Source: Dipteronia dyeriana (lineage: Eukaryota; Streptophyta; Magnoliopsida; Sapindales; Sapindaceae). Taken from it: a stretch of DNA of 64,000 bases. Positions within the stretch are counted from its first letter, which is position 1; every line of letters starts with the position of its first letter. Below the pieces are notes generated by a model, which had not been told where the DNA came from, ran no database searches, and saw only the letters and a program-made list of their open reading frames with translations. Position numbers and translations under genes: made by a program. The stretch covers positions 28,157,598-28,221,597 of the forward strand of contig CM065297.1 of assembly GCA_032871835.1 (NCBI GenBank), given 5' to 3'. This document shows, one piece after another, positions 1-11,982 of the stretch.

Positions 1-960
1 TGAACCAGTCATATGAATTCTTTTTGTTTGTTGCCCAAAAATAGGGTGGGCTCCTTGATATATCGAAAATTAATATTGTCATCATTTTTTTTTGCAAGCA
101 TGTTGCGCGAAACTAGGGGATAGGCCCACTAGTTGTTGAATGAAATTTTACTCTTCTTTTTCTTTACGTTTGTATCCAGCTGATCTTTTCATTGGTTAAA
201 CCTGTATAACTCCACATCTATCATGAGTTTGATCAAGAAATCAGTCCCCTCTATACACTTGACTTAACAAAATATCGTAACACTTAAAAATTTATCAAGT
301 ATGAGAAATCAAATGTACCAGGTGACCGGTACCAAGTTACCAATGTACATAATCAAAAAGAGCCTCAAGAAATTTTCCCAAGTACGATTATCAGCACTGA
401 TTATCTTTCCAGGAAAGATACAGGGGCAAGCACCCCTGTCCGAAGGACTTTGGTACTTAGGTGAAAAACTACCTCAACAAATCTTGGTACTTGAGATCCC
501 CATGTACATGGTATCTTGCTACCTAGATGATACCCCGATTGCGGTACAAAATCATTCATGCATTAAGATCCTTCTTGCTTTGGTGAAAACATTTTTCGAA
601 ATAGCCTAGATATCAGAGATCCTCATATGCATGGTACCTTGATAATTAGATGATACCGCGATCGAGGTGCTTTTTCCAAGTCTCCTATATAGACCTGCCT
701 TAAATGAATTCTGGCAACACATAAAGAATGGGTAAAGAGAAATTAGCGTAATTAATGATGGGTACCAAGTTACCTAGGTACTCAATCAAAGTGATCCCTA
801 TAAGACCTTATCAAAACTGGTTTTCCTTTCAAGGAGAATCATAGTACCAGGCATCAATACTTCGGGGATTTTGGTATTTAGGTGAAAATCTAGATGAATC
901 CATCCATTGGGGTACCTGTTATCCCTATACCAGGGAAATCCGATATCTGGATGATTTATG
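1..960. other. Non-coding spacer of element A between integrase/repeats and antisense gene
   Basis: No convincing coding region. It is similar in order and wording to 39990-40970 of element C. It contains two GC-rich motifs of the type gccc-aaa-t-ggg-tgggctcc at 32-54 and 105-128, then short repeated stretches rich in ggtacc/taccaagttacc. In C the same motifs directly follow the stop of the antisense gene, so that gene of A would lie just before position 1. Confidence 0.6.
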
Positions 961-1230
961 TTTGCCTGGAAACTATGCTTTTATGTGCAGATCCTTCTTA
1001 GGGGTGGTAGCCCGACCAGGGCATCATGATGACCTATTTGGTTATCTTGGTCAACTGATCTGGAAGACAACTATGCTCTTACTCTCAGACCCTTATTAGG
1101 GGTGGTAGCCCAACCAATACATTAGGAACGCCATTTGGCTCTTCATGGTCTCGTGGTTTGACGAGCAACTATGCTCTTATGTTCAGACCCTTCTTGGCGG
1201 GGGGTTGTGCCCAGTCAAGGTAACGATATT
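960..1230 (-). repeat. Tandem repeat, about 98-bp unit, 2.6 copies (element A)
   Basis: Units begin with ctatgct at 973, 1071 and 1169. Each holds a conserved block ending in ggggtggtagccc. The same repeat family, in opposite orientation and with about 100-bp units, sits at 51840-52262 in element D between integrase and the antisense gene. It is therefore a structural component of this retrotransposon family. Confidence 0.75.
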
Positions 1231-1418
1231 GCCACACTGCATTTCCCAATTCATGGCGATCATGGCAAACTTGTATGGCGATAAAAATAACACAAGTGGA
1301 GATGTAGAGAAATGAAGAATCTTTATTGACAGTTAGATGTCGATACAAAACATTTAGGTGGTACATGTATCGGTACTTATCCCTGATGGTACCAGTCAAG
1401 TTGGGTGTCTCCATTCTT

Positions 1419-4400
1419 TTATGGGTAGAACCTCTTCAAAAGGTCAACATTCCAAGTGTGGTCGATAGGTTGCCCTTCCATATCTTCTAGTTTGTAGGCT
1501 TTGTTACGTACCACTACCTTTACTAGGTAGGGGCATTCCCAGTTTGGTGTTAGTAACTTGTCTGACCGCTTTCGGGTAATCTGGGTTACTTTTCTGAGTA
1601 CCCGGTCCTCCTCTTTGAAACTGTACGTTCTGACTCTCTTATCGAAGCACCTCACAATTCAGCTTCGGTAGACTGCTACCCTTTCTGCCACCATATCTTG
1701 CTTTTCTTCTAAGAGGTCCAGTTTGGCCTTCAACTTAACCTTGTTGCTTTCTGGTTCAAAGTACTGGACCTTGAAGGTGGTCAGCTTGTGCTCAATAGGT
1801 AGGATCGCCTCTAACCCAAAAGCTAAGAAGTAGGGGTTTCTCTAATCTTGGTTCTCTTGGTTATGCGGTATGCCTATAGCACATTAGAGAGCTCATTTGC
1901 CCATTTGCCCTTATTTTGTAGCAACTTCTTCTTAAAGAGCTTCTTGATAGTTTTGTTTGTAGCTTCTACCAAGCCATTGGTTTGAAAATGAGTTATAGAG
2001 AGGAAGATCGATACCTAGGTCGCCAAAGAACTCCCTAAACCTTATGTTATCGAATTGTTTGCCAAGGTCGGTGATGATGATCATCGGAGTCCCAAACCAA
2101 CAAACAACATTCCTCTTGATGAACTTGATGGTATTCTCCTCTGTCATTTTTTAGAGTGGTTCTACTTTTACCCACCAAATGAAGTAGTCGATCGCGACTG
2201 TGACATGTTTAACTTATCTAGGAGCGGTAGAGAGAGGCTCGATCGAGTCAACCCCCTAGATAACAAAGGGGTATGATGAGCTGATGGAATAGAGATGTTC
2301 TGATGGTAAGTAGTTCATATTGGTTATCTTCTGACAAGGTTAATAGGATTGGACAAATTATCTTGCATTGTGGTACAGGGTCGACCAATAGTATCCCATG
2401 CGCAATAGCTGGTAAGCTAGTTCTTTTCCTCCTGTATGGTTGCCACAATTCCTCGAATGTACCTCTCGAAATGCCTAAACAGCATGATCGAGGTAAAGGC
2501 ACCGACGCAGAGGTAGTGACTTCGCTCTGCAATAAAGGTACACATCTATCAGGCAATAGCGGGATGAGACTCTTTTAAGCTTGCGGGCTTGGTCAAGATC
2601 TCCAGTAAGCTTCTCTTCTTGAAGGTAGTCCACTATCAAATCCATCCAGCACGGGAGTCGGTCCACCGGGCTGACCTACTTACCACTTGCTATATTGGAC
2701 TAGGAGATAAACTAAAGAGGTACCCTTATAGGTATAGCCTGACCCCCGCTAGTTGCTATCTTGGTAAGGATTTCTACTCGATGGTTCTGCTGGTGAGGTA
2801 TTTGTTCTATTTTGAATCCCATAAACTGAGCCATGAGCTGCTGGATTCGTTCAAGGTAGGTTGCCATGTTATCACTTTTGGCCTGATAAAGTCTGGTTAC
2901 TTGGTTGACGACCAGCTGTGAATAACTCTTGACATGAATGTAGTCTACTTTGAGCTCAGCTAGCACTCTTATCCCTGCCAACAAAGCTTCGTACTAGACT
3001 TCATTATTGGCAGTGTTTATCTCTAACTGAAAACAATGATACCACTCGACCTTTCCATAATTGGTTAAGATAATTCCAGCTCCGCTACCTGCTTAGCTGA
3101 ATGCTCTATCCGTAAATAGAATCAAAACGTCTCGGTCAGGTGGCCATTCTACTAGTTCTTGATCCCTCTAAGAGATTGGACCTAGGCATGAAAGGGTACT
3201 AGAATTAGGATTTATGGAGAACTCAACCACAAAGTCAGCTAGTGTCGGGCCTTTGATGGTCTTCATGGCTTGGTATTTGATATCAAACTAGGTGAGTTTA
3301 AGAGGTCAGAGTACCAATATCCTTTACACATCTGGTCTCTATAAGAATTGTGAAGAGGTTGATTGGTGACGACCGCAATTGTGTGAGCCTGGAAGTAGGG
3401 GTGTAGCTTTCTAGTCGAAGTTACCAGGCCAAAGGCAACCTTCTCTAGGAGAATATAGTTTCTCTCTAGTTTGGTTAAGGCATGGCTCACATAGTAGATA
3501 GGTCGTTGAACTCCATTCTCACACTACTTAACTAAGGCCACACTAAGCGTTGTCTCTAAAATGGCTAGGTATATTTGTAGCTCTTCCCCGGGGGTACCGG
3601 CTTGACTAGTAGTGGTGGTCTTGATAGATACCTCTTTAAGAACTGGAAAGCCTGTTCATTGCATTGGTCCCACTTCATGTTTCTCCCATTTTTAATAGCC
3701 TTGAAAAAAGGAGGCACTTATCGATGGATCGCGACATGAAGCGGTTAAGAGAGTTAGGAGATTCGAGACCCATGATGGCTAGGATTTTCTCTGGGTTAGC
3801 TTCTATCTCCCTTTCGTAGACCATGAATCTAAGAAATTTCCCTGCTACTACACAAAATGCGCATGGCAGGGTTTTGCCGTATCTGGTTCTCTCTCACTAT
3901 TCGGAATGTCCGACGGAGGTGGTCCTAGTGCTGGTCAGCCACCTAGTACTATGTAATCACGTCGTCAATGTAGACATCCATCTTCTTTCCTATCTCCTGC
4001 ATGAACATATGGTTGACAAAATGCTGATAGGTGGTGCCTACATTCTTGAGACCAAAGGGGATTACCTTATAATAGTAAAAGCCTTACCCCGGTAATGAAA
4101 CTAGTATTGTCTTTGTCAGTGGGGTGCATCATAAACTGGTTGTACCCAGATAATGCATCCATGAAACGGAGGAGGTTGTTCCCTACGGTTGAGTCTAACA
4201 GTTGATCAATCTTTAGTAATAAGAAACTATCCTTCGAGCAGGCATGGTTAAGATCCGTGTAGTCAACACACATGCGCTACTTCCCATCGGCTTCGGTGAC
4301 CATTACCATATTTATGATCCATTCAGGGTATCAAGATTCCCTTATGAACCCAGCCTTCAACAACTTGTTGACCTCCTCCTGGACTGTGACATTCCTTTCT

Positions 4401-5390
4401 GGGGTGGAAATGTCACCTTTTCTGTTTGACCAGTTTGAATGTGGGGTTAATTGCTAATCTATGAGCTGTCATGAAGATGAAAATCCCTGGTATCTCCTCA
4501 TGACTCCAAGCGAAGATATCATTGTACTCGCGGAGAAGTCTGATAAACCTTTTCTTCACTCCTGCTTCTAGTATAGCCTCAACCTTGACTACTTAAGAAG
4601 GGTCATCTTTCCTGATCGGTATCTCTTCCAATTTATCAACTTGGTGGGCACTGGCCTACTCCTATCTTCCTTTTATATATCTTCTTATTCACTTGTAACT
4701 AGGTCTTCTGCCTCAAATTCTTCCTCTGTCACTTCAACTTCTCTTGTGGCACCTCAAATTTTGAGGCAATTCATCGGTGACTCTTGTTCTTACATAACAA
4801 CTATCTTTACGCATTGATTGGCTATAACCGCTGGTTTAATGTACACTGCATAACACTTTCGTGATACCTGTTGATCACCTAGTAGCTCACCCACCTTATC
4901 TCCAACTGGGAACTCTATGAAATTATAGTAGATGGACAAGACCTCTATGATGTTCTGCTGAAGAGGGGCATCTCCTACTGTAACTTATAGGATCTTAGAT
5001 TAGACTGGCATTAGTAAGTTCTTAGTGAAACTGTATAGCAGCGTGGTGCAACTGTTGTAAAAGCACTATTTCAAGTTGAACCTCTCCAAGGTATCTTTGA
5101 AGAGGATGTCCACGCTGCTACCAGTGTCTATCAAGACACTGTGGACCAAGCAATTTGCTATCTGTACGGTGACGACCATGAGGTGGTCATGAGGCTGCAC
5201 AGTGTTGTACACGTCTTCCTCAATGAAAATGGTCTGGGCTGACTGGGAGGTTCCTGCTGGTCCTCGAACGACCTTGAAAAATACTCACATTTCCTAACTT
5301 CAGGGTATTTCCTAGCATGGTTCTTCCTAGAATTGTTAGAAGTTCATGCCAAGGTAAGACCTCCATTATTGGTATGGATGACTTGGATCT
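1419..5390 (-). pseudogene. pol: Decayed pol of element A (PR, RT, RNase H, integrase)
   Basis: The protease has the aspartic active-site triplet DTG at 5120-5128 (context LIDTGSSVDILF). Reverse transcriptase runs over roughly 3700-4620, with the CVDYTDLN motif near 4270 and an intact YIDD catalytic box at 3961-3972. RNase H and its connection cover about 2600-3690, with YFQAHTIAVVTNQPL-type sequence near 3380. Integrase occupies about 1419-2560, with a TDLGKQFDN segment near 2070 and the C-terminal PNWECPYLV block near 1540, ending in a stop at 1419. No chromodomain is visible. Many frameshifts and in-frame stops make it a pseudogene. Confidence 0.8.
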
Positions 5391-5394
5391 ATTG

Positions 5395-7192
5395 CATTAG
5401 ATCGTTGCCCTTCACCTTCCTTCTTTCTACTACATCCTTAATCTCTACCTGAACCTCTTCGTTTCTCGTGTGAATGTTGTCTCGCACCTGCTGTAAGAAT
5501 ACCTCCAAGCAGTCGCCTCTTACCAGAGCCTTAATCTAATTACGCAGGCTGTAGCACTCAGAGATGTTGTGTCATATATCCTTATGGAAGTCGCAATACT
5601 TGTAGTGATTCCTCGTATCAACTGGTGCTTTGATGAGATTGGGCTTCCTGAGTAGCCCTTTATCACAGATGGCGAGGTAAATTGTCTCGCAAGATGTATT
5701 GAGGGGGGTGTAGTGGTTATACCCCCTCTCCTCCTAGACTATCAAGGCTACCTCTCTAGGAGAAGGTGAAGCTCGAGGTGGGGTTCTCCTTGCTGGGTAC
5801 CACTCTCGTTGAGGTTGGAAAGGTGGGGACGGTGCGTTGACTGGTTGGGAGGTTTGTTATGAGTCTGCTGGGTGCTTGGATGCTTCTTTCTTTTGGCATT
5901 TTCTAGCCGCTCAATCTTGACCCGAAGTTGCTCATCTATCACCACTTGCTCGAGTGCCTTATCATAGGCCTCTTGGTACGTCTCTGGTGGTCGCTTGGCA
6001 AAGGATCGAAATAGCCTACCAACCTAGAGGTTCCTTCTGAAATTGGCAAGGGTCTCTTTTTCTGTAAAGAACCCTATCTGGATTACTTCTTTGTGGAATC
6101 TCTCTATATAATATCTGAGTGATTCACTCCGCTCCTTGAACACATATCGCAGATGGATGGGGTGTCTTTGGGACGTGGCTTGATTCCTTGGAATTGAGCA
6201 CAAAAATCACTAGATAGCTTAGTAAATGAATCAACACTAGAATCAAGTAACTTTCGAAACCACATTTTTGCGTAGTCAGTTAGCGTGGTTGGGAAAATCC
6301 TACACATGGTGGCCCGGGTGGCATTCTGGATCTCCATCTGTTGTACGAAGCTCTTCAGATAGCTCAAATGATCCTCTATCGCTGTAGGCATCTTGAATTT
6401 CGGGGGAAGTTATGTTTCCTTGATTCTTCTGGAGAATGGGGCATTTATCTCTCCTAAAAGGATCTTTTCAACTTTCCCGATGCATTTCCTTTTTTAATTC
6501 CTGGATCTTCTTTACCATCCGGGATACATAATCCTACAAACACTTGTTCCCAACAATCTTGGATTTGACCTCAAATCCTCATTATCAGACTCATCTGATG
6601 CTACAGAGGTTTCGTCACAATTCTCCTCTTGATGGAGGTTCTCTTGGGCACTTCTCCTGCTCCCTCCCATAGCAGATCGAGGTTACCTTCCAATGGCTAC
6701 CGATTGTACCAGTTGATAAGGTTCCCTAAGTGGGAGGTCAATAGCTAACTTTACCTGTCGAGGTTGGTAGCTCGTCGGTCTGTCCGGTGCTGGTGGTACG
6801 GGCCCTAACATGTCTAGAACTGAGGGCAATGACCCTAGTCTTTCAAGGACCGGTACCGGCGGTGGTGGTCCTAATTTGTCGAAGACAGGTACCCTGGCAC
6901 CTAGCCTACTGGTATCTCCTCTAGCCTCTAGTGTTGCGAGCTGGGGAGTGATACCTTCTGCGGCTAATCTGAGGTGTATATTTTTCACAAATGTCACGGC
7001 TTGCTACTCCCAAATAGCTTGGCCTACCACCGTGGCGGCTGGGACTTATGGTACGACCCGCGTGGTAACAGGTGGTGCTGGAGCAGGGTTATGATGCTTC
7101 GATTTCTTCCCTTTCTTTTACGCCTTCCAGATGGAGGCTATGGACTGGTGCCCTGATGCTTCGAGCTGACCTTAGGAGGATCGAAGTCTCAT
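5395..7192 (-). pseudogene. gag: Decayed gag of element A
   Basis: The probable initiator ATG is at 7192 (minus), about 60 bp after the primer binding site, as in copy D. The N-terminal part (6683-6997) contains a proline-rich PPPPVPVLERLG stretch followed by TSYQPRQVK, also found in copy D. The capsid-like Retrotrans_gag segment lies at 6104-6391 (DYAKMWFRKL). A zinc-knuckle-like segment CDFH...H...C lies at 5546-5602. In-frame stops and frameshifts interrupt all parts. It encoded the particle-forming structural protein. Confidence 0.75.
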
Positions 7193-7253
7193 TATGTTGT
7201 ATATTGTAAAAACAAAAACTTGATTTCACAGGCTTTTAAAAGATGTGTAGAAA

Positions 7254-7272
7254 CTTCCTACAGACAATGCCA
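7254..7272 (-). other. Primer binding site of element A (degenerate)
   Basis: On the minus strand it reads tggcattgtctgtaggaag, starting 5 bases after the LTR end. The equivalent sites in D and E read tggcgccgtctgtgggaac and tagcgccgtctgtgggaa. A tggcgcc start is typical of plant gypsy primer sites. The exact tRNA was not determined. Confidence 0.7.
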
Positions 7273-7277
7273 AAAAG

Positions 7278-8305
7278 TGTTAGCCAAAAATTTACTCAAT
7301 GTGAGGAATTATAGTTAACACCCTCAAGACCACTACAAATTACGTTATGATCGGGGTAGGTACCTTCGGTGCCGGTTTTCATGAGAGAATGTGGAGTTTG
7401 AGATGCAAAGAGATATCAGTGGATGAATGAACGATATTGTTTTATTAAATAACTCAAATAAAGCAATTATAGTGATAGTATGAATCTCTCAAACTCTCTT
7501 TTTCTCTCAAACTAGCCTGGAGATGGCGAATTTGTTTGTGTCGATAAGTGGAAAATAGTCTCAATTATGGCGATGATCACACTCAATTCTGGGTGCAGAA
7601 ATGAGAGCTCAGGTCAAAATCTCCATGATGTCTTTTAGGACTCAAGATTTTGATCTTCGATGCCTTGTATGGACCCTGACTTTCCCTTTTAACTCATTTT
7701 CCTCTATTAATCAAATCTCTGCAATTTAGACCAATTGATTGGCCGTGTTACCGGAAGTGATTGGCATTGATGGAAGGAATCAAATCACGTGGGAATTGTT
7801 TTCGTTGATCACGTTAGGTTTCCGTTTAAGTTTATGAATGAATTAATAACATATCCGTTGACTATCGTAGTGTCGTAATGGCACTTTAATGATGAAAAGG
7901 TCGACCCTTTTATTCCGTGGAACCAGGTGGAGAATTCCGACTCTGTGTACTAATGGCAAGGTACCTCGAGGTACCGATCCGATGGTGTGGCGCTTGATCA
8001 ATCGTGTTGGAGCTTTTCGGTTAACTTTTTTCATGTACCTTGAAAAGCTGGCAAGACAACATTAAGGTACTGGAGCCCAGAAGGTACCGCGATACTAGCT
8101 AGCCTTCGTACCTGGTAGTTTTTGTAGATGTGAATGTTGATCCTCTTCCAGACAGTTATGTCGAGGTACTTGAGCGGCGTTACACCTAATATCTCAACGT
8201 GGGTCGTAGCAGGTAGACCTTAACCGATATCAGAAGGTACATCCTACAAGGTAAATGCATGTGAAAAAAATTCTTTTTGATCATCCATCAAAATGGCTAT
8301 TAACA
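7278..8305 (-). repeat. 5' LTR of element A (about 1.03 kb)
   Basis: Plus-strand ends are tgttagcc (7278) and ctattaaca (8305), the inverted TG...CA ends expected of an LTR. The segment near 7320-7385 (accctcaagaccact ... gtaggtaccttcgg) matches the LTRs of C and, more loosely, of B, D and E. The closest relative here is the LTR of C at 36291-37381. ORFs inside are accidental. Confidence 0.8.
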
Positions 8306-8628
8306 CCGTAACAAAAGGGACAACAATATTTGTATAAGTAAAAGCTGCCTAATCAATAATAATAATAATAATAAATAAATAAATAAAAAAAAAAAGCTTC
8401 CGTAATTGAAGTACAATTTAGTGTACAAAGTACAAACAGCTCATGACCCGTAAATAAAAAAAATAATTAAAATTAAAAAAATCCTTGTATTGATGTAATG
8501 GCTTTGGCTTTCGATCCTTGTCAAACAACTTGTGTCTCGTTCTGCATTGGACAACTAATTCCATTTTTTTTCTACGAACAAAGCCGGCCACTCTTTTATG
8601 AACTTGGCTAGTATACGTCCCCTAAAAG
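8306..8628. other. AT-rich DNA between element A and a hAT-type element
   Basis: Contains A-rich and taa/aat simple repeats (about 8355-8395). No gene was seen. The last 8 bases (cctaaaag) are the left target duplication of the next element. Confidence 0.6.
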
Positions 8629-9352
8629 TAGGCCTGATAATTTGACTCACGACAAGATTAGTTGACACGAACCCAATAAATTTAGGTTGAAATAAATTGG
8701 ATGGAGCTAAATGGATTTGGGTTGATAAACGGTTTGATAAACGGGTTGACCCGTTTAACCCATTTAATAAACGGGTTGGATTGGGTTTTCTAAATGGGTT
8801 GGCGGATTGACACGATTAATTTGGGAAAAATATATAACTTAAAATTAATTGGGATAATACTTGCAACAACAATTATGGTTAAATAATAAATAACTATTTT
8901 TTACATTGTTTTAACTTTTATCTTGCAATTGCTAATATTTTACAAAATATGAAGTTTGAAGACCTCAGCAACCGAATTATCGTTCTTTATTTATCGTTTT
9001 TATTAGTTTTAATTGTTTGTTTTTATATATATATATTCTATTATTTATGGATTGTATAAACTTTATAGTATTTTTGTGGCTCGTCTAAATTGAGATGTGA
9101 TTTAGTTGGTTATTATGTTGGTTTTTTAAGGATATTTTTAGTTTATATTTATATTGTATTTTTAATAATAATTAATATAAAAAAATTCAAACATATTATA
9201 AAATGGTTAAACGGGTCGGGTTGGGTTATACGTTTATTAAATGGGTTGGGTCGGGTTTGAGAAGTTCAACCCGTTTAATAAACGGGTTGACCCGACACGA
9301 CCCATTTCGGGTTTGGTCCAACCTGATCCACGAACCCGTTTTGCCAGGCCTA
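8629..9352. mobile_element. Non-autonomous hAT-type DNA transposon, 724 bp
   Basis: Terminal inverted repeats taggcctgataa (left) and taggcctggcaa (right, reverse complement) are flanked by a perfect 8-bp direct repeat cctaaaag at 8621-8628 and 9353-9360. Eight-base target duplications are characteristic of hAT transposons. The subterminal parts are full of inverted aaacgggttgacccgttt-type motifs, also common in hAT ends. No transposase is encoded; ORFs inside are accidental. Confidence 0.88.
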
Positions 9353-9360
9353 CCTAAAAG

Positions 9361-9889
9361 TGGTAGGTATCATGGCAATTTGTTTTGGAGTTGGGACAAC
9401 CGGTTGTAACCGGTTTCTCTCCAAAAGGTTTTTTTTTTTAAATTATATTATTAATATATTAAATTATATATTATTATTATATATTAATTGAATAAAACTG
9501 TATTAAATATAAAAAAATTGAAAACTATTATTATAAAGTTAATAAATAATAAAATTATATTAAAATATAGAATTGTAAATATTTGTAGTATAATATGAAT
9601 AAAAAATATGATTACATTTATAATTTGAAATTTTGAAAATATAATTAAAACGTTAATAATATGCAATAAAATTAAATTTATAATAAATAATAAGATTAAA
9701 ATTGTGAAAATAAGTAATTATTTGTAATATATTAATAAAATGCAAACATTTCGAAAATGTATATATTAATTTAAGTATAAAAAATATGAATACACTTTAG
9801 AGTATAGATATGTATAATTGTTTATATTTGATTGAAAAGTAAAAATAAAAATAAAAAGTATATAAAAAAAAAATTGTTTCTAATAGCAG
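9361..9889. other. Very AT-rich intergenic DNA
   Basis: Mostly ata/taa low-complexity sequence. The small ORF is accidental and compositionally biased. No feature was seen. Confidence 0.6.
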
Positions 9890-11786
9890 CTTCAATATTC
9901 CTGGAAACTACTTTGACGTTCTAACCAACGTTCTAACCAACGTTATAGTTGCTCTCGGGAACCACTCAACGTTAACAAAGAGAACAACTTTTTTTTGGAA
10001 ACCACTCTAACGTTATCTATAACATGAATGTTGTTCCCGGAAACAACTTCTCATTTGGAAAAACATCGACGTTCTTGGAAACCACTTTTACGTTGTAACC
10101 AACGTTATAGTTGCTCCAGGGAACCATTCAACGTTTACAAAAGGAGCAAGTTTTTTTTTTCTGGAAACCACTCTAACGTTATCTATAACGTGAAAGTTAT
10201 TCCCGGTAAACACTTCTTGTTAGGAGCAACTTCGACGTTCTTAAAAACCACTTTCACGTTGTGACAAATGTTAGAGTTTTTCCCGGGAACCACTCAACGT
10301 TAACAAAGGGAACAACTTTTTTTTTAAAAAACTCTAACTTTAGCTATAACGTGAAAGTTATTCTGGGGAACAACTTCTCGTTGGGAACAACTTCAACGTT
10401 GTTGAAAATCACTTTTACGTTGTAACCAACGTTATAGTTGCTCCAAGGAACCAATCAACGTTAACAAAGGGAACAACTTTTTTTTTTAAACCACTATAAT
10501 GTTATCTATAACGTTAAAGTTGTTCCCGGAAACAACTTCTCGTTGGGAACAACTTCGACGTTCTTGGAAACCACTTTTACGTTGTAACCAACGTTAGAGT
10601 TGCTCCCGGGAACCACTCAACGTTAAAAAAGGGAACAACTTTTTTTAAAAAAAACCACTCTAACGTTATCTATAACGTGAAAGTTGTTCCCAGGAACAAC
10701 ATCTTGTTGGGAACAACTTCAATATTGCTAGAAACCACTTTTACGTTGTAACCAACGTTATAGTTGCTCCCGGAAACAACTCAACATTAACAAAGGGAAC
10801 AACTTTTTTTTAAACCACTATAACGTTATCTATAACGTGAAAGTTGTTCCCAGGAACAACTTGTCGTTAGGAACAACTTCAACGTTCTTGGAAACAAATT
10901 TTACGTTGTAACTAACGTTAAAGTTGCTCTCGAAAACGACTCAACGTTAACAAAGGGAACAACTTTTTTTTTGGAAACCACTATAACGTTATCTATAACG
11001 TGAAAGTTGTTCCCGGGAACAACTTCTCGTTGGGAACAACTTCGACGTTCTTGGAAACCACTTTAACGTTGTGACAAATGTTAGAGTTGTTCCCGGGAAC
11101 CACTCAACGTTAACAAAAGGAATAACTTTCTTTTTGGAAACCACTCTAACGGTATCTGTAACTTGAAAGTTGTTCCTGGGAACAACTTCTCATTGGGAAC
11201 AACTTCTCATTGGGAACAACTTCATTCCTAGGAACAACTTCGACATTCTTGGAAACCAATTTTACATATTAACCAACTTTATAGTTGCTCCCGGGAACCA
11301 GTCAACGTTAACAAAGGGAACAACTTTTTTTTTTTGGAAACCCCTCTAACGTTATCTATAACGTGAAAGTTGCTCCCAGGAATAACTTCACGTTGGGAGT
11401 AACTTCGACATTCTCGGAAACCACTTTCACGTTGTGACAAACGTTAGAGTTGTTCCCAGGAACCACTCAACGTTAACAAATGGAACAACTTTTTTTTTTG
11501 AAACCACTCTAACGTTAGTTATAACGTGAAAGTTGTTCCCGGAAACAACTTCGACGTTCTTGGAAACCACTTTTACGTTGTAATCAACGTTATAGTTATT
11601 CCTGGGAACCACTCAACGTTAACAAAGGGAACAACTTTTTTTTTTAAAACCATTCTAACGTTTCTATAACGTTAAAGTTGTTCCCGGGCGTAACTTCTCG
11701 TTGGGAACAACTTCAACGTTACTGGAAACAACTTTCTTTTTATCAACCAATGTTAGAGTTGTTCCCCGGGAACCACTAAAACAATC
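9890..11786. repeat. Minisatellite of about 162-bp units, about 11.5 copies
   Basis: The landmark caacgttaacaaag (or close variant) recurs at 9967, 10129, 10295, 10456, 10618, 10782, 10942, 11105, 11303, 11468 and 11614. Spacing is mostly 160-166 bases, with one longer (198) and one shorter (146) interval. Each unit contains several palindromic modules: aacgtt, taacgttatctataacgt, and gttgttcccgggaacaac (perfect 18-base palindrome at 11006-11023). No protein is encoded; the small ORFs are by-products of the repeat. Confidence 0.92.
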
Positions 11787-11982
11787 CCTAAAATATATAT
11801 ATGCATTGAAGATTAATTAATACAATCTCTAATTCCCTATCATGATTTTTTTTACATAACATTATGATTCTTTTATAAATTAGTTGAGGGTTTATAAATA
11901 AAATGTATTAAAACGAATATATTCATTTTTTTTAACGGTACTATTGCCATTATGATGAATGTTTATAATAATATTTATTTTT
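11787..11982. repeat. Left half of an AT-rich dispersed repeat split by a Mutator-like element
   Basis: Sequence from about 11865 (gtttataaataaaatgtatt...) resumes at 13807 after the transposon. A second, uninterrupted copy lies at about 14465-14705. The last nine bases are the target duplication of the inserted element. Confidence 0.7.

Larger units (their letters stand above)
1..8305 (-). mobile_element. Ty3/gypsy LTR retrotransposon A, probably Tat lineage, 3' part outside window
   Basis: The element reads on the minus strand. From high to low coordinates it has a 5' LTR (7278-8305), primer binding site, gag, protease, reverse transcriptase, RNase H, integrase, a tandem-repeat block, and a non-coding segment that runs off the window start. 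Order PR-RT-RH-IN marks it as Ty3/gypsy. The long spacer after integrase, equivalent to the part carrying the antisense gene in copies C and D, suggests the Tat lineage. Every domain is broken by stops or frameshifts, so it is an old inactive copy. Only one LTR is visible, so age and target duplication cannot be judged. Confidence 0.85.

Noticed and set aside
301..609. 102-codon ORF at the window start as a gene.
   Set aside because: Lies in the non-coding spacer of element A; the corresponding part of C is not open and no motif is visible.
9890..11786. Repeat array could look like a CRISPR or direct-repeat array.
   Set aside because: Units are contiguous without unique spacers, about 162 bp long, in plant nuclear DNA; it is a minisatellite.
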